DNA from: Pseudobacteroides cellulosolvens ATCC 35603 = DSM 2933
GTDB taxonomy: Bacteria; Bacillota; Clostridia; Acetivibrionales; DSM-2933
Assembly: GCF_001262605.1 (NCBI RefSeq)
Contig: NZ_LGTC01000001.1
Span: forward strand, 5,840,001-5,904,000
DNA length: 64,000 bases
Direction of reading: 5' to 3'
Shown: piece after piece, positions 1-9,679 of the stretch
Layout: every line of letters begins with the position of its first letter
How positions within the stretch are numbered: position 1 is the stretch's first letter
Notes under the pieces: model-generated
The model's database searches: none
The model's input: only the letters and a program-made list of their open reading frames with translations
Told to the model about the DNA's origin: nothing
Position numbers and translations under genes: made by a program

Positions 1-570
1 GTTGTTGAACTCGATCTTTTTCTTCCGGAAGATGGTAATTTAGATAACCTTTCAGGTGCAGGGATTGAATTTAAAGGAAAGGTTAATATTACTCCAAAGA
101 AAAAAGTTGTAAAAGTTGCCAATTACTTAAGAAGCCGCTCTGTTTTCGGTGTTGTATTAGTTTGGATTTTTACCGGTACTTTGATAGCACTTTTCACCGG
201 CTTACAGAATACCAACTTTTTTGTTTTTGGTTCAAAGGATGCTATTGTACAGACAACACCTACTCCATTTCCTTCTATAAAAAAACCTCAGGCATCCTTA
301 CAAGCTATTGTGCCTGCTTCAGCAGTTATTTCACCTACTGCTGTACCTGTACATAAGCCCACTCCTTCAAAGAAGCCTACTGATAAGGAATTAGCAGTAA
401 GTAAAACCGTGAATAATAACAAGACAAATGTAAAGACAAATAACAATACTAAAAGCAAGACTAAAAATGAAACTACTATTAAATATAGCAACAATAATAT
501 AAGCCTTAATGGTCAGGATCAAGCCCTTGTTTTTGGGGAAAATAATGCTGTCAGCATCGAAAAGGATTAA
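1..570 (+). CDS. C-terminal part of a single-pass membrane protein (5' truncated)
   Basis: The frame is open from the first base to a stop at 568-570 (189 residues visible), so the gene starts upstream of the window. A soluble segment of about 45 residues is followed by one hydrophobic membrane segment (about residues 48-70), then a Pro/Thr/Lys linker (TPTPFPS, KPTPSKKPT), an Asn/Lys/Thr-rich stretch, and a short C-terminal motif ISLNGQDQALVFG. That motif matches in spacing VTVNGGNNIVIVG and ISVSGSDNLVAVG in the next two proteins. The next gene begins 18 nt downstream, so the three look like one operon. I do not recognise the family. The layout suggests an inner-membrane protein with an extracytoplasmic tail, but which side each end occupies is inference. 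Confidence 0.75.
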   Translation, partial: VVELDLFLPEDGNLDNLSGAGIEFKGKVNITPKKKVVKVANYLRSRSVFGVVLVWIFTGTLIALFTGLQNTNFFVFGSKDAIVQTTPTPFPSIKKPQASLQAIVPASAVISPTAVPVHKPTPSKKPTDKELAVSKTVNNNKTNVKTNNNTKSKTKNETTIKYSNNNISLNGQDQALVFGENNAVSIEKD

Positions 571-588
571 TATAAGTGGGAGATTTTA

Positions 589-2136
589 ATGAAAAGCAAG
601 CACATTTTATTTTTAAAAATTTATATACTAGTAGTACTCTTAATTAATTCCCCTTTTATAAGAGTTAATGCAAAAGATACTAGAATAACAACTGACAGCT
701 TAAATATAAAAGATGCCAGGACTGAAACAATTAATGGCACTATTTATCTGCCTTTAAGGAACATTTTCCAATCATTAGGATGGAAGGTTTATTGGAGTTC
801 TAAGGAAAAGTCTGTAAAATGTGTTTGTGACAACGGGGAAATTAACTTCAAACTTGGAAGTAAAGAAATTTATATTGATAAAACGTATAGTTTGATGGAT
901 TCTCCTTTTATAATAATTAAAAATAAAAGCTACATACCTAAAAAATTTATTACTCAGCAGTTTGGAATTAAAGCTAGATGGAATAAAAAAGGCAATATTA
1001 TTATAACATCAGATAAAGATACCACTAGCGTTACAGTTAATGGAGGAAACAACATTGTAATTGTAGGAGACGGAATAATTGTTAATATATTTGAACCCTG
1101 CAACGTGGATACCATAAACGATATGATAAGCTATTCCGACAGGCTTCTTGCCTTTAATAATCCTGAGGAAGCCATAAAAAAGTATAACGAAATACTTGAT
1201 AATATTTCTAAGGATGAAACGCCTGATGTATATGCCCATGTTATGAACAATATGGCAAATGCATACAGCAAGCTTTCAGAGTACAAGCAAACTAAAAGAA
1301 ATATAAGTATTGCCATAAAATATTACCATGAAGCCATCGCATATTATAAAGATATTGAGGATACAGCAAACTATTCAATATTATTAAATAATCTTGGCAG
1401 CGCATATAGAGTATTGTGCAATATAACAGGTAATAATTCATTATTAAAGACTTCCATTGATTTATACAGGGAGTCTCTTAAATTTTATACACTAACCAAA
1501 TATCCTATGGATTATTCACTAATACAATATAATATGGCCAAGGCCTATTCCGATATGGACAATTTTGATTTATCAATAGATTGTCTTTTAGAAGCAAAGG
1601 AAATTTTTACAAAAGTTCTTGAAAAATACACAATTGATAAATCACCCTCTTGTTATGCCCTTATTCAGTACAATTTAGGTTCAATCAATTTTATGCTTAA
1701 GGGCATATATCCATTAAAAGGAAGCACAGACAATCTATCAAACTATTTTAATGAAGCGTTAAAAGTGTGGACAGCAGAAAGTTATCCCATGAATTATGCC
1801 AAAGTTCATCAGTATTTAGGCTATATGAATATGAAATCATATGAAAACTCAGACATAAAAGAATATTTGTATACAGCAAAAGAAGAGTATAATGAGGCTT
1901 CCAAGTTTTATTCATTAGATCGCAGCCCATATAAATATGCTGAAATAAATTACGATCTGGGTTACGTTGAATTTCTTATAGCAAAGCTGAACAATAATGA
2001 GGATAGTATTTTAAATACTATATGCTGCTATCAAAACTGTCTGAAGGTTTTTAATATTGATGAATACCCAAAACATCATAAATCAACCCTTTCTGCCATA
2101 GAAAAATTAAACAATATAAAAGAGGATGTGAAATAA
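589..2136 (+). CDS. Exported copper-amine-oxidase-like N-domain protein with TPR-type repeats
   Basis: This 515-residue protein starts at an ATG preceded by a GGGAG ribosome site. Residues 1-28 form a signal peptide or anchor (hydrophobic run ending in VNAKD). About residues 33-145 resemble the stalk-like N-terminal domain of copper amine oxidase (PF07833 type), with the typical YLPLRNIFQSLGW and SYIPKKFI patterns. A short Gly motif (VTVNGGNNIVIVG) leads into a helical C-terminal half of repeats such as YALIQYNLGSINF and YAEINYDLGYVEF, which look like TPRs. No catalytic residues are visible, so a surface binding or scaffolding role is inferred. It is the middle member of the apparent operon, with 3 nt to the next gene, to which it is clearly related. 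Confidence 0.8.
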   Translation: MKSKHILFLKIYILVVLLINSPFIRVNAKDTRITTDSLNIKDARTETINGTIYLPLRNIFQSLGWKVYWSSKEKSVKCVCDNGEINFKLGSKEIYIDKTYSLMDSPFIIIKNKSYIPKKFITQQFGIKARWNKKGNIIITSDKDTTSVTVNGGNNIVIVGDGIIVNIFEPCNVDTINDMISYSDRLLAFNNPEEAIKKYNEILDNISKDETPDVYAHVMNNMANAYSKLSEYKQTKRNISIAIKYYHEAIAYYKDIEDTANYSILLNNLGSAYRVLCNITGNNSLLKTSIDLYRESLKFYTLTKYPMDYSLIQYNMAKAYSDMDNFDLSIDCLLEAKEIFTKVLEKYTIDKSPSCYALIQYNLGSINFMLKGIYPLKGSTDNLSNYFNEALKVWTAESYPMNYAKVHQYLGYMNMKSYENSDIKEYLYTAKEEYNEASKFYSLDRSPYKYAEINYDLGYVEFLIAKLNNNEDSILNTICCYQNCLKVFNIDEYPKHHKSTLSAIEKLNNIKEDVK

Positions 2137-2139
2137 CAA

Positions 2140-4392
2140 ATGATAAAGATAGAAAAGAATATTCTCATGCTTTTCATTTTTTTTTGTCTTTTTACTTTTT
2201 TGAATTGTACACCCATATACGCTGCTTCAGAAGAGTATAAGATAAAAATAAATAATACTGAAGTTCAATTTACCATGGCACCGATAAAAGAAAAAGGCAA
2301 TTTACTTGTGCCAATAAGAGAAATGTTTGAGATATTTGGATATAGCATTAATTGGAATGCTGCCTCCAAGTCTGTTAGTTGTGAAAAAAACACCAGTAAG
2401 GTTACATTTAAACTCAATGACAAGATTGCAATAATAAATGGTAAAAATATTGATCTCCCGGTTCCTATTTCAATAATCAAAGGCCGGATATACGCTCCTG
2501 TAATTATTATAAGCCAGGGCCTTGAACTCAAAACAGATATTTTAGAAAAGGAGAAAGCAGTTTGTTTCACAAGTAAAAACGGGTCTTCTATTTCGGTATC
2601 TGGATCCGATAATTTAGTTGCTGTAGGACAAAATATAATTGCAAGTGTACTTTACAAGGATAAAAAATTAAACAGCATATACAATGGAATTGAATCTGCA
2701 AATAAACTCTTTATGAATAAGAATTATCTTGGTGCCATTCATAGTTATGATAAAATACTAAAAAGCATATCCAGTGTAAAAAATCCTGGAGAGTATGCAC
2801 TGGTAATGACTAATATGGGCAGCTGTTACTCAGAACTTGCACTCTTTATAAATAAAGAGGAAAACACACTAAAAGCAATATCCATATTCCAGGAAGTTTT
2901 GAATAAAATAAATGGCAGTAATTTTTCCATAGAAAGAGCAAATGCTTACAAAAACCTGGGCAATGCATATATCAATTTATTTAGGATTCGCAATGCTGAA
3001 GAAAACATTAAAAAATCCTTAGAAGCTCTTAATGAATCATTGAAGCTATATGACAAAGAAAAAAATGCACTTGATTACTCATATGTCCAACTTTTAAGGT
3101 CATTTTCCTTTTATACAATTGCCAATTTAAAAGACACCGAGGTAAACCTGTTTAAGGCAATTAAAGCAAATTATGAATCTTTAAACTCTTATAATGGTGA
3201 AAAAACATCAAAGCAATATATTGAGATTATAAAAATAAGAGGTCTTATTATATTATCAACATTTTATATTACAGGTAACATTGAAAATCTTAATAAAGCA
3301 TTGGAAAGTTTTAAATATGCCTTAAAATATATTAACGAAAAAAATGAACCTTATGAGGCTGCTCAGATTAAGTATTATATCGGTAGTATTTATGATCTTA
3401 TGACTACAACAGAGCCAAAGACAGAATACTTTGAAGAAGGAATCAGCTATTATAAAAAATCTCTTGATTTCTTTACTGTTGATAAATCTCCTGATGGTTT
3501 TGCCCTAATTCAAAACCAATTGGGTATTATGTACTTACAGCTTTCCAGATATTCAAATTTTGATGAAAATATTAAAAAATCTCTCGCAGCACTTGATGAG
3601 GCTGCTAAAATATACACAGTTGACCAATATCCTAAATATTATGCAAACGTTCAGTATGGTTATGCAGTTGTATTTAGCAGAATTGCAACTTACAAAAATG
3701 CTAATGAATCAAATGAGTATATTAATAAATCAATAAATGCTTTTAATAATTCACTAAAAATAAACACATATGAGAAATATCCCATAGATTATGCAAAAAC
3801 ATTAATTGAAATGTCAAATACTTACTATATACAAAGTAAAAAATTAGGAGGTTTGGAACCCATCCATAAAGCTATAAAATGCTGTGAGGAATCCCTAAAA
3901 GTATATACATGGGAAGATGAACCTTTGTATCACGCATATGCTCTGTCATATATTTCAACATACTTAGTCTATCTTGCAAGTCTTGATGAAGAACCTTTAA
4001 AAAATTCTATACGAGCTATAGACGTGTGTTCAAAAGCACTGGAGATCTTTAAACTTGAAAGCTTCCCTGAATATTATGCATCTATTAAAGAAAACTCCGG
4101 TATGGCCTATGAGATTCTTTCTAAAATTGAAAACAAAGATGAAAATATCATTAAGAGTATAGATAATTTTAAGGAATGTTTGAAATATTATTCATTACAA
4201 ACCTTTCCTAATTATTACGCCAGCACTAATAAGAATCTTGGTGATTTATACTTGTTATTATCGGACATACAAAATAAAGAAGAAAATAAAAAGTTGGCAG
4301 CTGATTGCTATAACGAGTCATTGAAGTTCTATACCGATAAAGATAAAATTTATCCAGAAATATTGGAAAAAATAAAGCTGGCAGAGCAATAG
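2140..4392 (+). CDS. Exported copper-amine-oxidase-like N-domain protein with long TPR array
   Basis: This 750-residue paralogue of the preceding gene starts 3 nt after its stop. It has a signal peptide (residues 1-28, ending near IYAASE), a copper-amine-oxidase-type N-domain (about 30-145, with NLLVPIREMFEIFGY and RIYAPVIIISQG), the linker motif ISVSGSDNLVAVG, and then about 560 residues of helical repeats. Many repeats carry the signature of an aromatic pair followed by Asp/Glu-x-tyrosine (KYYANVQYGYAVVF, GFALIQNQLGIMYL). The array is longer than in its neighbour, suggesting repeat expansion. It is probably extracytoplasmic and involved in protein-protein contacts; the partner is unknown. 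The 135-nt gap to the convergent protease gene holds an inverted repeat. Confidence 0.8.
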   Translation: MIKIEKNILMLFIFFCLFTFLNCTPIYAASEEYKIKINNTEVQFTMAPIKEKGNLLVPIREMFEIFGYSINWNAASKSVSCEKNTSKVTFKLNDKIAIINGKNIDLPVPISIIKGRIYAPVIIISQGLELKTDILEKEKAVCFTSKNGSSISVSGSDNLVAVGQNIIASVLYKDKKLNSIYNGIESANKLFMNKNYLGAIHSYDKILKSISSVKNPGEYALVMTNMGSCYSELALFINKEENTLKAISIFQEVLNKINGSNFSIERANAYKNLGNAYINLFRIRNAEENIKKSLEALNESLKLYDKEKNALDYSYVQLLRSFSFYTIANLKDTEVNLFKAIKANYESLNSYNGEKTSKQYIEIIKIRGLIILSTFYITGNIENLNKALESFKYALKYINEKNEPYEAAQIKYYIGSIYDLMTTTEPKTEYFEEGISYYKKSLDFFTVDKSPDGFALIQNQLGIMYLQLSRYSNFDENIKKSLAALDEAAKIYTVDQYPKYYANVQYGYAVVFSRIATYKNANESNEYINKSINAFNNSLKINTYEKYPIDYAKTLIEMSNTYYIQSKKLGGLEPIHKAIKCCEESLKVYTWEDEPLYHAYALSYISTYLVYLASLDEEPLKNSIRAIDVCSKALEIFKLESFPEYYASIKENSGMAYEILSKIENKDENIIKSIDNFKECLKYYSLQTFPNYYASTNKNLGDLYLLLSDIQNKEENKKLAADCYNESLKFYTDKDKIYPEILEKIKLAEQ

Positions 4393-4428
4393 TTTGTTTG
4401 AGTAATTATTTGAGGTCTATCATTCCTT

Positions 4429-4470
4429 ATCAAATGTCAACAAACGGGTCATGGCATGTTGACATTTGAT
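4429..4470. terminator. Inverted repeat between convergent genes
   Basis: Perfect 14-nt arms (ATCAAATGTCAACA at 4429-4442 and its complement at 4457-4470) enclose a 14-nt loop. It lies between the 3' ends of the TPR operon and the minus-strand protease. No clear T-run follows on either strand, so it is a likely but non-canonical terminator or mRNA 3'-end stabiliser. Confidence 0.5.
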
Positions 4471-4527
4471 ACTTCAATTTCTGGAAATTTGTGATTTCTG
4501 CCAGCTGAATAAACTGTTATTTTGTAT

Positions 4528-7500
4528 CTACTGTTGCACAGGGAACTTTGATATCTTGCCTTGAGCAAACATAAGAATATGTCCCATATCTAATCCGTTT
4601 ACCAAACCATTTCCATCTACATCAGCAGCTAATTGTCCATACTGGTATGTAAAACCCGAATTTGATCCTAACATATAACTTCTAAATGTTTCGGTATCAT
4701 TCATTGAAACTGTTGAGTCTCCATTAACATCACCATATATGAATATATCAACAGATCCGTTATTTAACTTAAGCCCATCATATTGGAAATCAGGTGACTT
4801 ATACAATTTGCAACCGCTTCTTTCCAAAGTAAGAGGTGTACTTCCTATCACATTTACACTATCAAATACATCAAATTCAATATTGGCAAATATGCCATTT
4901 GTTTTAATCAATTTCTGAAATACCATATCTCCGGTAAATATTACTTTGATCCTTCCAATTATACTGTCAACAGTATAAGTAAGATGGCATCCTTCCGAAA
5001 TAGCATTTCCAGCTGTAATATTAGATACAGTGAGCTTTGCTGGGTCATACGACACCTCTGCCTCAGCATTATAAATACCATCTGTAGGAACATTATTTAT
5101 TGTTAACGGTATAGATTTTCTACCGGCCCTAGGCTCCATCACACTGTTTCCTATAGTAAGTGAAGTTAAAAAGTCATCAGAAGAATATACATTGTCCAAT
5201 GCAATGGCGATATCAAAGTAATATAGCCCTCCTAGTGCAAAAACCTTATTGTCTGCATACTCAATCCTGTGTCTATATGCGTTATTATAAGCAAAGCTTC
5301 CTTTTCTCACCCAGGTTTCTGTTGCAGGATCATATTCTCTTAAATTTTCACTTTTACTTCCAACAACATATATCTTATTATTCAAACTAAATGTACCAAA
5401 CTGTAATTCTTTATCCGGCATTGGATTTTTAATCGTCCATTTATTTGCTGAAGGGTCATACTCTTCTATAGAATCCAGTATGTTGTCCTCATTTCTTTCA
5501 TCCTGTCCTCCTAATGCATATATTTTTCCGTTTGCAACACCAACACAGTGGTTATTTCTTGGTATATTCATAGCAGCCAGAGTTTCCCATTTATCATTTA
5601 CAGGATCATACCTTAAAACATTACCACCCATTGATCTTTCATAAAACTCATTTTCTGCATTATAAACAGCCTTAATACCACCTACAACATATATATAACC
5701 GTTTAACGAAACAGCTTGATGCATATACCTTCTCTCAGGCATTTTACTTTTAGTGGTCCATACCTTTTTAATTGGATCATATTCATACAAAGTGTCATAA
5801 AATTCTGATGCACCCAAGTGAGAATTGGAACCTCCGCAAAGGTATATCTTCTCATTTACAGCAGCGGCAGCAGCATTCACTCTTACATCAGGAATACTTG
5901 GGCAAAGAGTCCATTTATCAGTTGATGGATCATATTCTTCAACTTTATCAAGATCCTTAAATTCATAGTTTTGTCCTCCAAAACCACCAAATGTATAAAT
6001 TTTACCATTTAACGCAGCAGAGGCAAAAAATGATTTTTGATAATTCATATCAGCTTTTTTGGCCCACTTTCCTTCATCGGTATTGTAGGAAAATACTTTA
6101 TTTTGATATGCCATACCGTTATTACCGCCGATTATTAACAGTTTGCCTTTAAGTACAACCGATGTATGACCATATAATTGTGTTGGTAAAGAAATCCTTT
6201 CTGCTATTAATCCTGTTTCCGGATTATATTCCTCAATCTTATCAGAATTTTTTCCACCCGCTGAGATAAGAATTCCATTTATCTGTGAAAGTGAAAAATC
6301 TGAATTCCATTTGTTTAAATCTTTCCTCACAGTCCATTGATCTAATGACAGGTTATATTCTTCAACAGAATTCAAATTTGTTGTGCCATTTACGCCACCT
6401 AATACAAAAACCGATCCGTCCTTTACAGATATACCGAAATTACTCCGTGCCGTGGGCATCTGTTTTCCTGAAGACCATGTATCATTTACGGGATCATATA
6501 TTTCTACTATATTTAATGGCTTTCCATTATTACCGCCTATGGTATATATCTTTCCATCTGCAAATACCGCACCTAAACCGCTTCTCGCAGTAGTCATGGG
6601 TGTTTTTTTAGTCCATAAACCGGTTAAAGGATCATACTCTTCAACAGTATTTAGGTATGAACCGTTATAACCCCCTATAACGTAAATTTTTCCATTACTT
6701 GCTTCAACAGCTGCCATACCTGTTCTAGCTATTGACATACTTTGCTTGCTTGTCCATATATCATTTTCAGGATCATATTCCTCAACTGTATTTAAATAAG
6801 TTTCAGAATCATTATTTCCACCAAAAACATAGACTTTACCACTAGTTGCCGCTAAAGCTGCAAAATCCATTCTTGCCTCTTTCATGGAAGCTTTTGTTTC
6901 CAATCCGCAATCTAATGTATTAATTGCTATTTTATTTGAAGGTTCACTTGCATTATTAGTTGTTCTTGCTCTTACAAAGAAATTATATTGGGTTTTTGGT
7001 TCAATTGATGTAAATGAATAATTGGTATTAACTGTTTGAAGCATTAATCCTCCTTCAAAATATACATCATAAAAGGTTGCCTCATTAACAGGCTGCCATT
7101 TCAAATTAATTTTACTTGTTGTTACGTCAGCTTTAACAACTGGATTATCCAAAACAGTAGATGTTGTTATTGTATTACTCCAATCACCTGTTTTAACAGA
7201 ATTTTTAGCTCTCACCTTATATAGATGCTGTTTGTTATATTGAAGATTCTCGTGATTATAGTTAGTACCTGTCAAACTTATAATTGTTCCATCAACTGAA
7301 ATATCATACCCTGTAGCACCTGGCACTGCATCCCAGCTTACATTAATTGAATTTGTAGATGAAGAAGCTTTTAAATTTTTGGGTGTGCTGAAGAAATCAT
7401 AGGAAGCAACCAATGCAAAGGGTTGTGGTCCTTTTGAAACGCTATATCCTGATACCTCTATCTTATACATACCTTTTGCAGGATTATTAATTATTACATT

Positions 7501-9384
7501 TTCAACATTATTTAATCTATCAACTTCAGAATTATAAGGTGCTGTAAAGTCATTACCATTATAAACAACCGTTCCATCCGGAGATGTTACCTTTAAGTCC
7601 AAATCATTAACAAGAGCACTTGGAGCAGTTGAAGTGCCTGGATAATCTGTCCAAACTAAAGTAATCTTAAGGGGCTTGTCAGAGTTCTTGACATAGCACC
7701 CTGACTGATATCTTTTGTTTTTTCCCGTAATCAATGATGAATTCTGATCTATAATTTTCGTAGAATATAATGAGTCATATATGCTAACTTTTCCCCAACC
7801 CTTTTCATATGAATACCCATTAGTTAATGATCCATTTATAATTAATGATTTTATAAGGGCGGCACTTGGGTTTGTAATACCCTTCCTCTTTTGTAAAAAT
7901 TCACGAATTACAGCAACAGTACCGGCTGTAAGAGGTGTGGACATTGATGTTCCACTCATGTACGTATAGCCCTTATTTCCTTCATCCCCGAGCATTCCTG
8001 ATTTAGTTGATGATATAAAAGATCCTGGAGCGACTACATCAGGTTTTATTCTTCCATCTTTACACCCATAACTGGAAAATAGGGCCCTTTCATCAGGATT
8101 ATCCGACATTGATAATCCATTTTGAAACTCTATATAAGGTCTGAAACTTTCTGATGCACCAACTGTTATACAGTTCTTGGCTGTTGCAGGTGAACCAACT
8201 GTACCGGGACCATTTCTACCCTCATTACCCGATGAAAATAAAATAGTCATATCTTTGTGTTCCCACAAAAACTTGTCCACTTCTGCCGATCTTTCAGTAT
8301 ATGACCCCTCAGCTTTGGAACCCCATGAATTTGTGTGGATTCTTGCACCATTTGTATAAGCCTCCTCAAGCAAATTATACAGGGTATCAGGATAATTTAC
8401 ATAACCTTCAGCACCAGGACCAATATCCTGCATAATGAGATTTGCCTTAGATGCTGTTCCTTTTATTTTTCCACCTGATATCTGTCCACTGCCTAAAACC
8501 GAACCTGAAACATGAGTTCCATGTCCATTTCTATCAGCACCGTCTTCACCATTTTCATCAATTATTTTAATTACTCTTCCTGTAAAATCACTATGAAGAG
8601 TATTATTTTTAAGTCCAGGATTTCCTTTATCAAGTCCCGTATCTGCAACACAGACAGTCTGACCTTCACCTTCATATGCCATGCTCTCTGCTGATTCAAA
8701 ACCCATTATGCCCCTTGCAATATCATTGTTAATTTTTAATTCATAAGCTTTCTCAATAAACTTTACAGATTTGACTTTTGATATATCAATCAACGATTTA
8801 CGTTTTACTTTTACTTTTTTAAGCTGGCTTTTCTTTTTTACTTTTGATATACCATCCTTATTAATTTCTTTTATGACATCACTGCAGTCAATATCAAAAG
8901 TGCTTATTGCTACATCTACTTCCTCCTCAAGCTCCTTCTCATTGCTATTATTGATTTCTTCCATGAGTTCCGGGTCTATTTTATATTCATCCAAATATGG
9001 AATAACATCTCCCACGCACTCAAATTCATTTACTTTTTCTACCGTATCAGGATGCATAAATGCCAAAAAAGAGAATTTAGGAATGTAATCAAGTAAAGTT
9101 ACTCCAACATCTGTAACCATATCCTTCATTTCTTCTGTAATGGGTCCTGTAAAAGATATTATGTACGGACTGCTTTCATTTGAAGCCTTACTCTTAAACC
9201 TCTTTTCAGCCGCTTTCCTTTTTGTATTTTCTACATCGCTTTCAATAGTAGCTGCCTTTAAATGAACTTTAAATTGCTTCATTCTATTCTCTCTTCCGGC
9301 TGCAAATGAGCCTATGCTCATGCCGGCACTTGATACTAATATTGATACTGATAATGCCGATGCTATTATCTTTTTAAATTTCAT
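4528..9384 (-). CDS. Secreted S8 subtilase with Fn3, Kelch, cohesin-like and dockerin modules
   Basis: I place the start at the ATG at 9384 because GGAGGGGACAAA precedes it and a typical signal peptide follows (MKFKKIIASALSVSI...SFAA). This gives 1618 residues. The order is: signal peptide; propeptide-like region (to about 210); subtilase catalytic domain with Asp (VADTGLD, about 248), His (NGHGTHVSG, about 288) and Ser (SGTSMSTP, about 480); a beta-rich P-like domain; two Fn3-type domains (about 665-825); about twelve Kelch repeats (about 828-1395), enough for two six-bladed propellers; a cohesin-like domain (about 1408-1548, with IPLTINNVP and VSYDPAKLTV); and a type I dockerin with two Ca-binding repeats (DVNGDSTVSMND, DVDGNGLVNGLD). 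A dockerin normally docks an enzyme to a scaffoldin cohesin, so this is probably a cellulosome-linked or surface protease. Function is inferred from domains only. Confidence 0.9.
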   Translation of the reverse strand: MKFKKIIASALSVSILVSSAGMSIGSFAAGRENRMKQFKVHLKAATIESDVENTKRKAAEKRFKSKASNESSPYIISFTGPITEEMKDMVTDVGVTLLDYIPKFSFLAFMHPDTVEKVNEFECVGDVIPYLDEYKIDPELMEEINNSNEKELEEEVDVAISTFDIDCSDVIKEINKDGISKVKKKSQLKKVKVKRKSLIDISKVKSVKFIEKAYELKINNDIARGIMGFESAESMAYEGEGQTVCVADTGLDKGNPGLKNNTLHSDFTGRVIKIIDENGEDGADRNGHGTHVSGSVLGSGQISGGKIKGTASKANLIMQDIGPGAEGYVNYPDTLYNLLEEAYTNGARIHTNSWGSKAEGSYTERSAEVDKFLWEHKDMTILFSSGNEGRNGPGTVGSPATAKNCITVGASESFRPYIEFQNGLSMSDNPDERALFSSYGCKDGRIKPDVVAPGSFISSTKSGMLGDEGNKGYTYMSGTSMSTPLTAGTVAVIREFLQKRKGITNPSAALIKSLIINGSLTNGYSYEKGWGKVSIYDSLYSTKIIDQNSSLITGKNKRYQSGCYVKNSDKPLKITLVWTDYPGTSTAPSALVNDLDLKVTSPDGTVVYNGNDFTAPYNSEVDRLNNVENVIINNPAKGMYKIEVSGYSVSKGPQPFALVASYDFFSTPKNLKASSSTNSINVSWDAVPGATGYDISVDGTIISLTGTNYNHENLQYNKQHLYKVRAKNSVKTGDWSNTITTSTVLDNPVVKADVTTSKINLKWQPVNEATFYDVYFEGGLMLQTVNTNYSFTSIEPKTQYNFFVRARTTNNASEPSNKIAINTLDCGLETKASMKEARMDFAALAATSGKVYVFGGNNDSETYLNTVEEYDPENDIWTSKQSMSIARTGMAAVEASNGKIYVIGGYNGSYLNTVEEYDPLTGLWTKKTPMTTARSGLGAVFADGKIYTIGGNNGKPLNIVEIYDPVNDTWSSGKQMPTARSNFGISVKDGSVFVLGGVNGTTNLNSVEEYNLSLDQWTVRKDLNKWNSDFSLSQINGILISAGGKNSDKIEEYNPETGLIAERISLPTQLYGHTSVVLKGKLLIIGGNNGMAYQNKVFSYNTDEGKWAKKADMNYQKSFFASAALNGKIYTFGGFGGQNYEFKDLDKVEEYDPSTDKWTLCPSIPDVRVNAAAAAVNEKIYLCGGSNSHLGASEFYDTLYEYDPIKKVWTTKSKMPERRYMHQAVSLNGYIYVVGGIKAVYNAENEFYERSMGGNVLRYDPVNDKWETLAAMNIPRNNHCVGVANGKIYALGGQDERNEDNILDSIEEYDPSANKWTIKNPMPDKELQFGTFSLNNKIYVVGSKSENLREYDPATETWVRKGSFAYNNAYRHRIEYADNKVFALGGLYYFDIAIALDNVYSSDDFLTSLTIGNSVMEPRAGRKSIPLTINNVPTDGIYNAEAEVSYDPAKLTVSNITAGNAISEGCHLTYTVDSIIGRIKVIFTGDMVFQKLIKTNGIFANIEFDVFDSVNVIGSTPLTLERSGCKLYKSPDFQYDGLKLNNGSVDIFIYGDVNGDSTVSMNDTETFRSYMLGSNSGFTYQYGQLAADVDGNGLVNGLDMGHILMFAQGKISKFPVQQ

Positions 9385-9585
9385 TTTGTCCCCTCCAATG
9401 TAATTAAATAATCTAAATAAAATAACAATACATTTTACTTTGATAGGCAAATGTAAAAGATCAATCACAAAAAATATAGAATTACTTATTAATTCCGTCA
9501 TAAGCATAAACTTATATTAATTATAAAGAATTTTAGAATATACATTGTGAAAAAAATTGAAAAATCAGTGAAAAGAATTGAATTA

Positions 9586-9616
9586 TTTTTGCGGGCTATT
9601 TAAAAACCCGCAAAAA
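9586..9616. other. GC-rich hairpin downstream of rsmG
   Basis: TTTTTGCGGG (9586-9595) pairs with CCCGCAAAAA (9607-9616). It sits just after the rsmG stop on the minus strand and upstream of the protease. The T-run lies inside the stem rather than after it, so it could end rsmG transcription but is not a textbook intrinsic terminator. Confidence 0.4.
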
Positions 9617-9679
9617 TTAATGGACAGTATAAAATTTCTTAGATAAATAGTATTTTAGTCATTTATAAAAACATACAAA

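Noticed and set aside
9586..9616. Canonical intrinsic terminator of rsmG
   Set aside because: The stem is GC-rich, but the T-run precedes rather than follows it on the transcribed strand; it was kept only as a hairpin.
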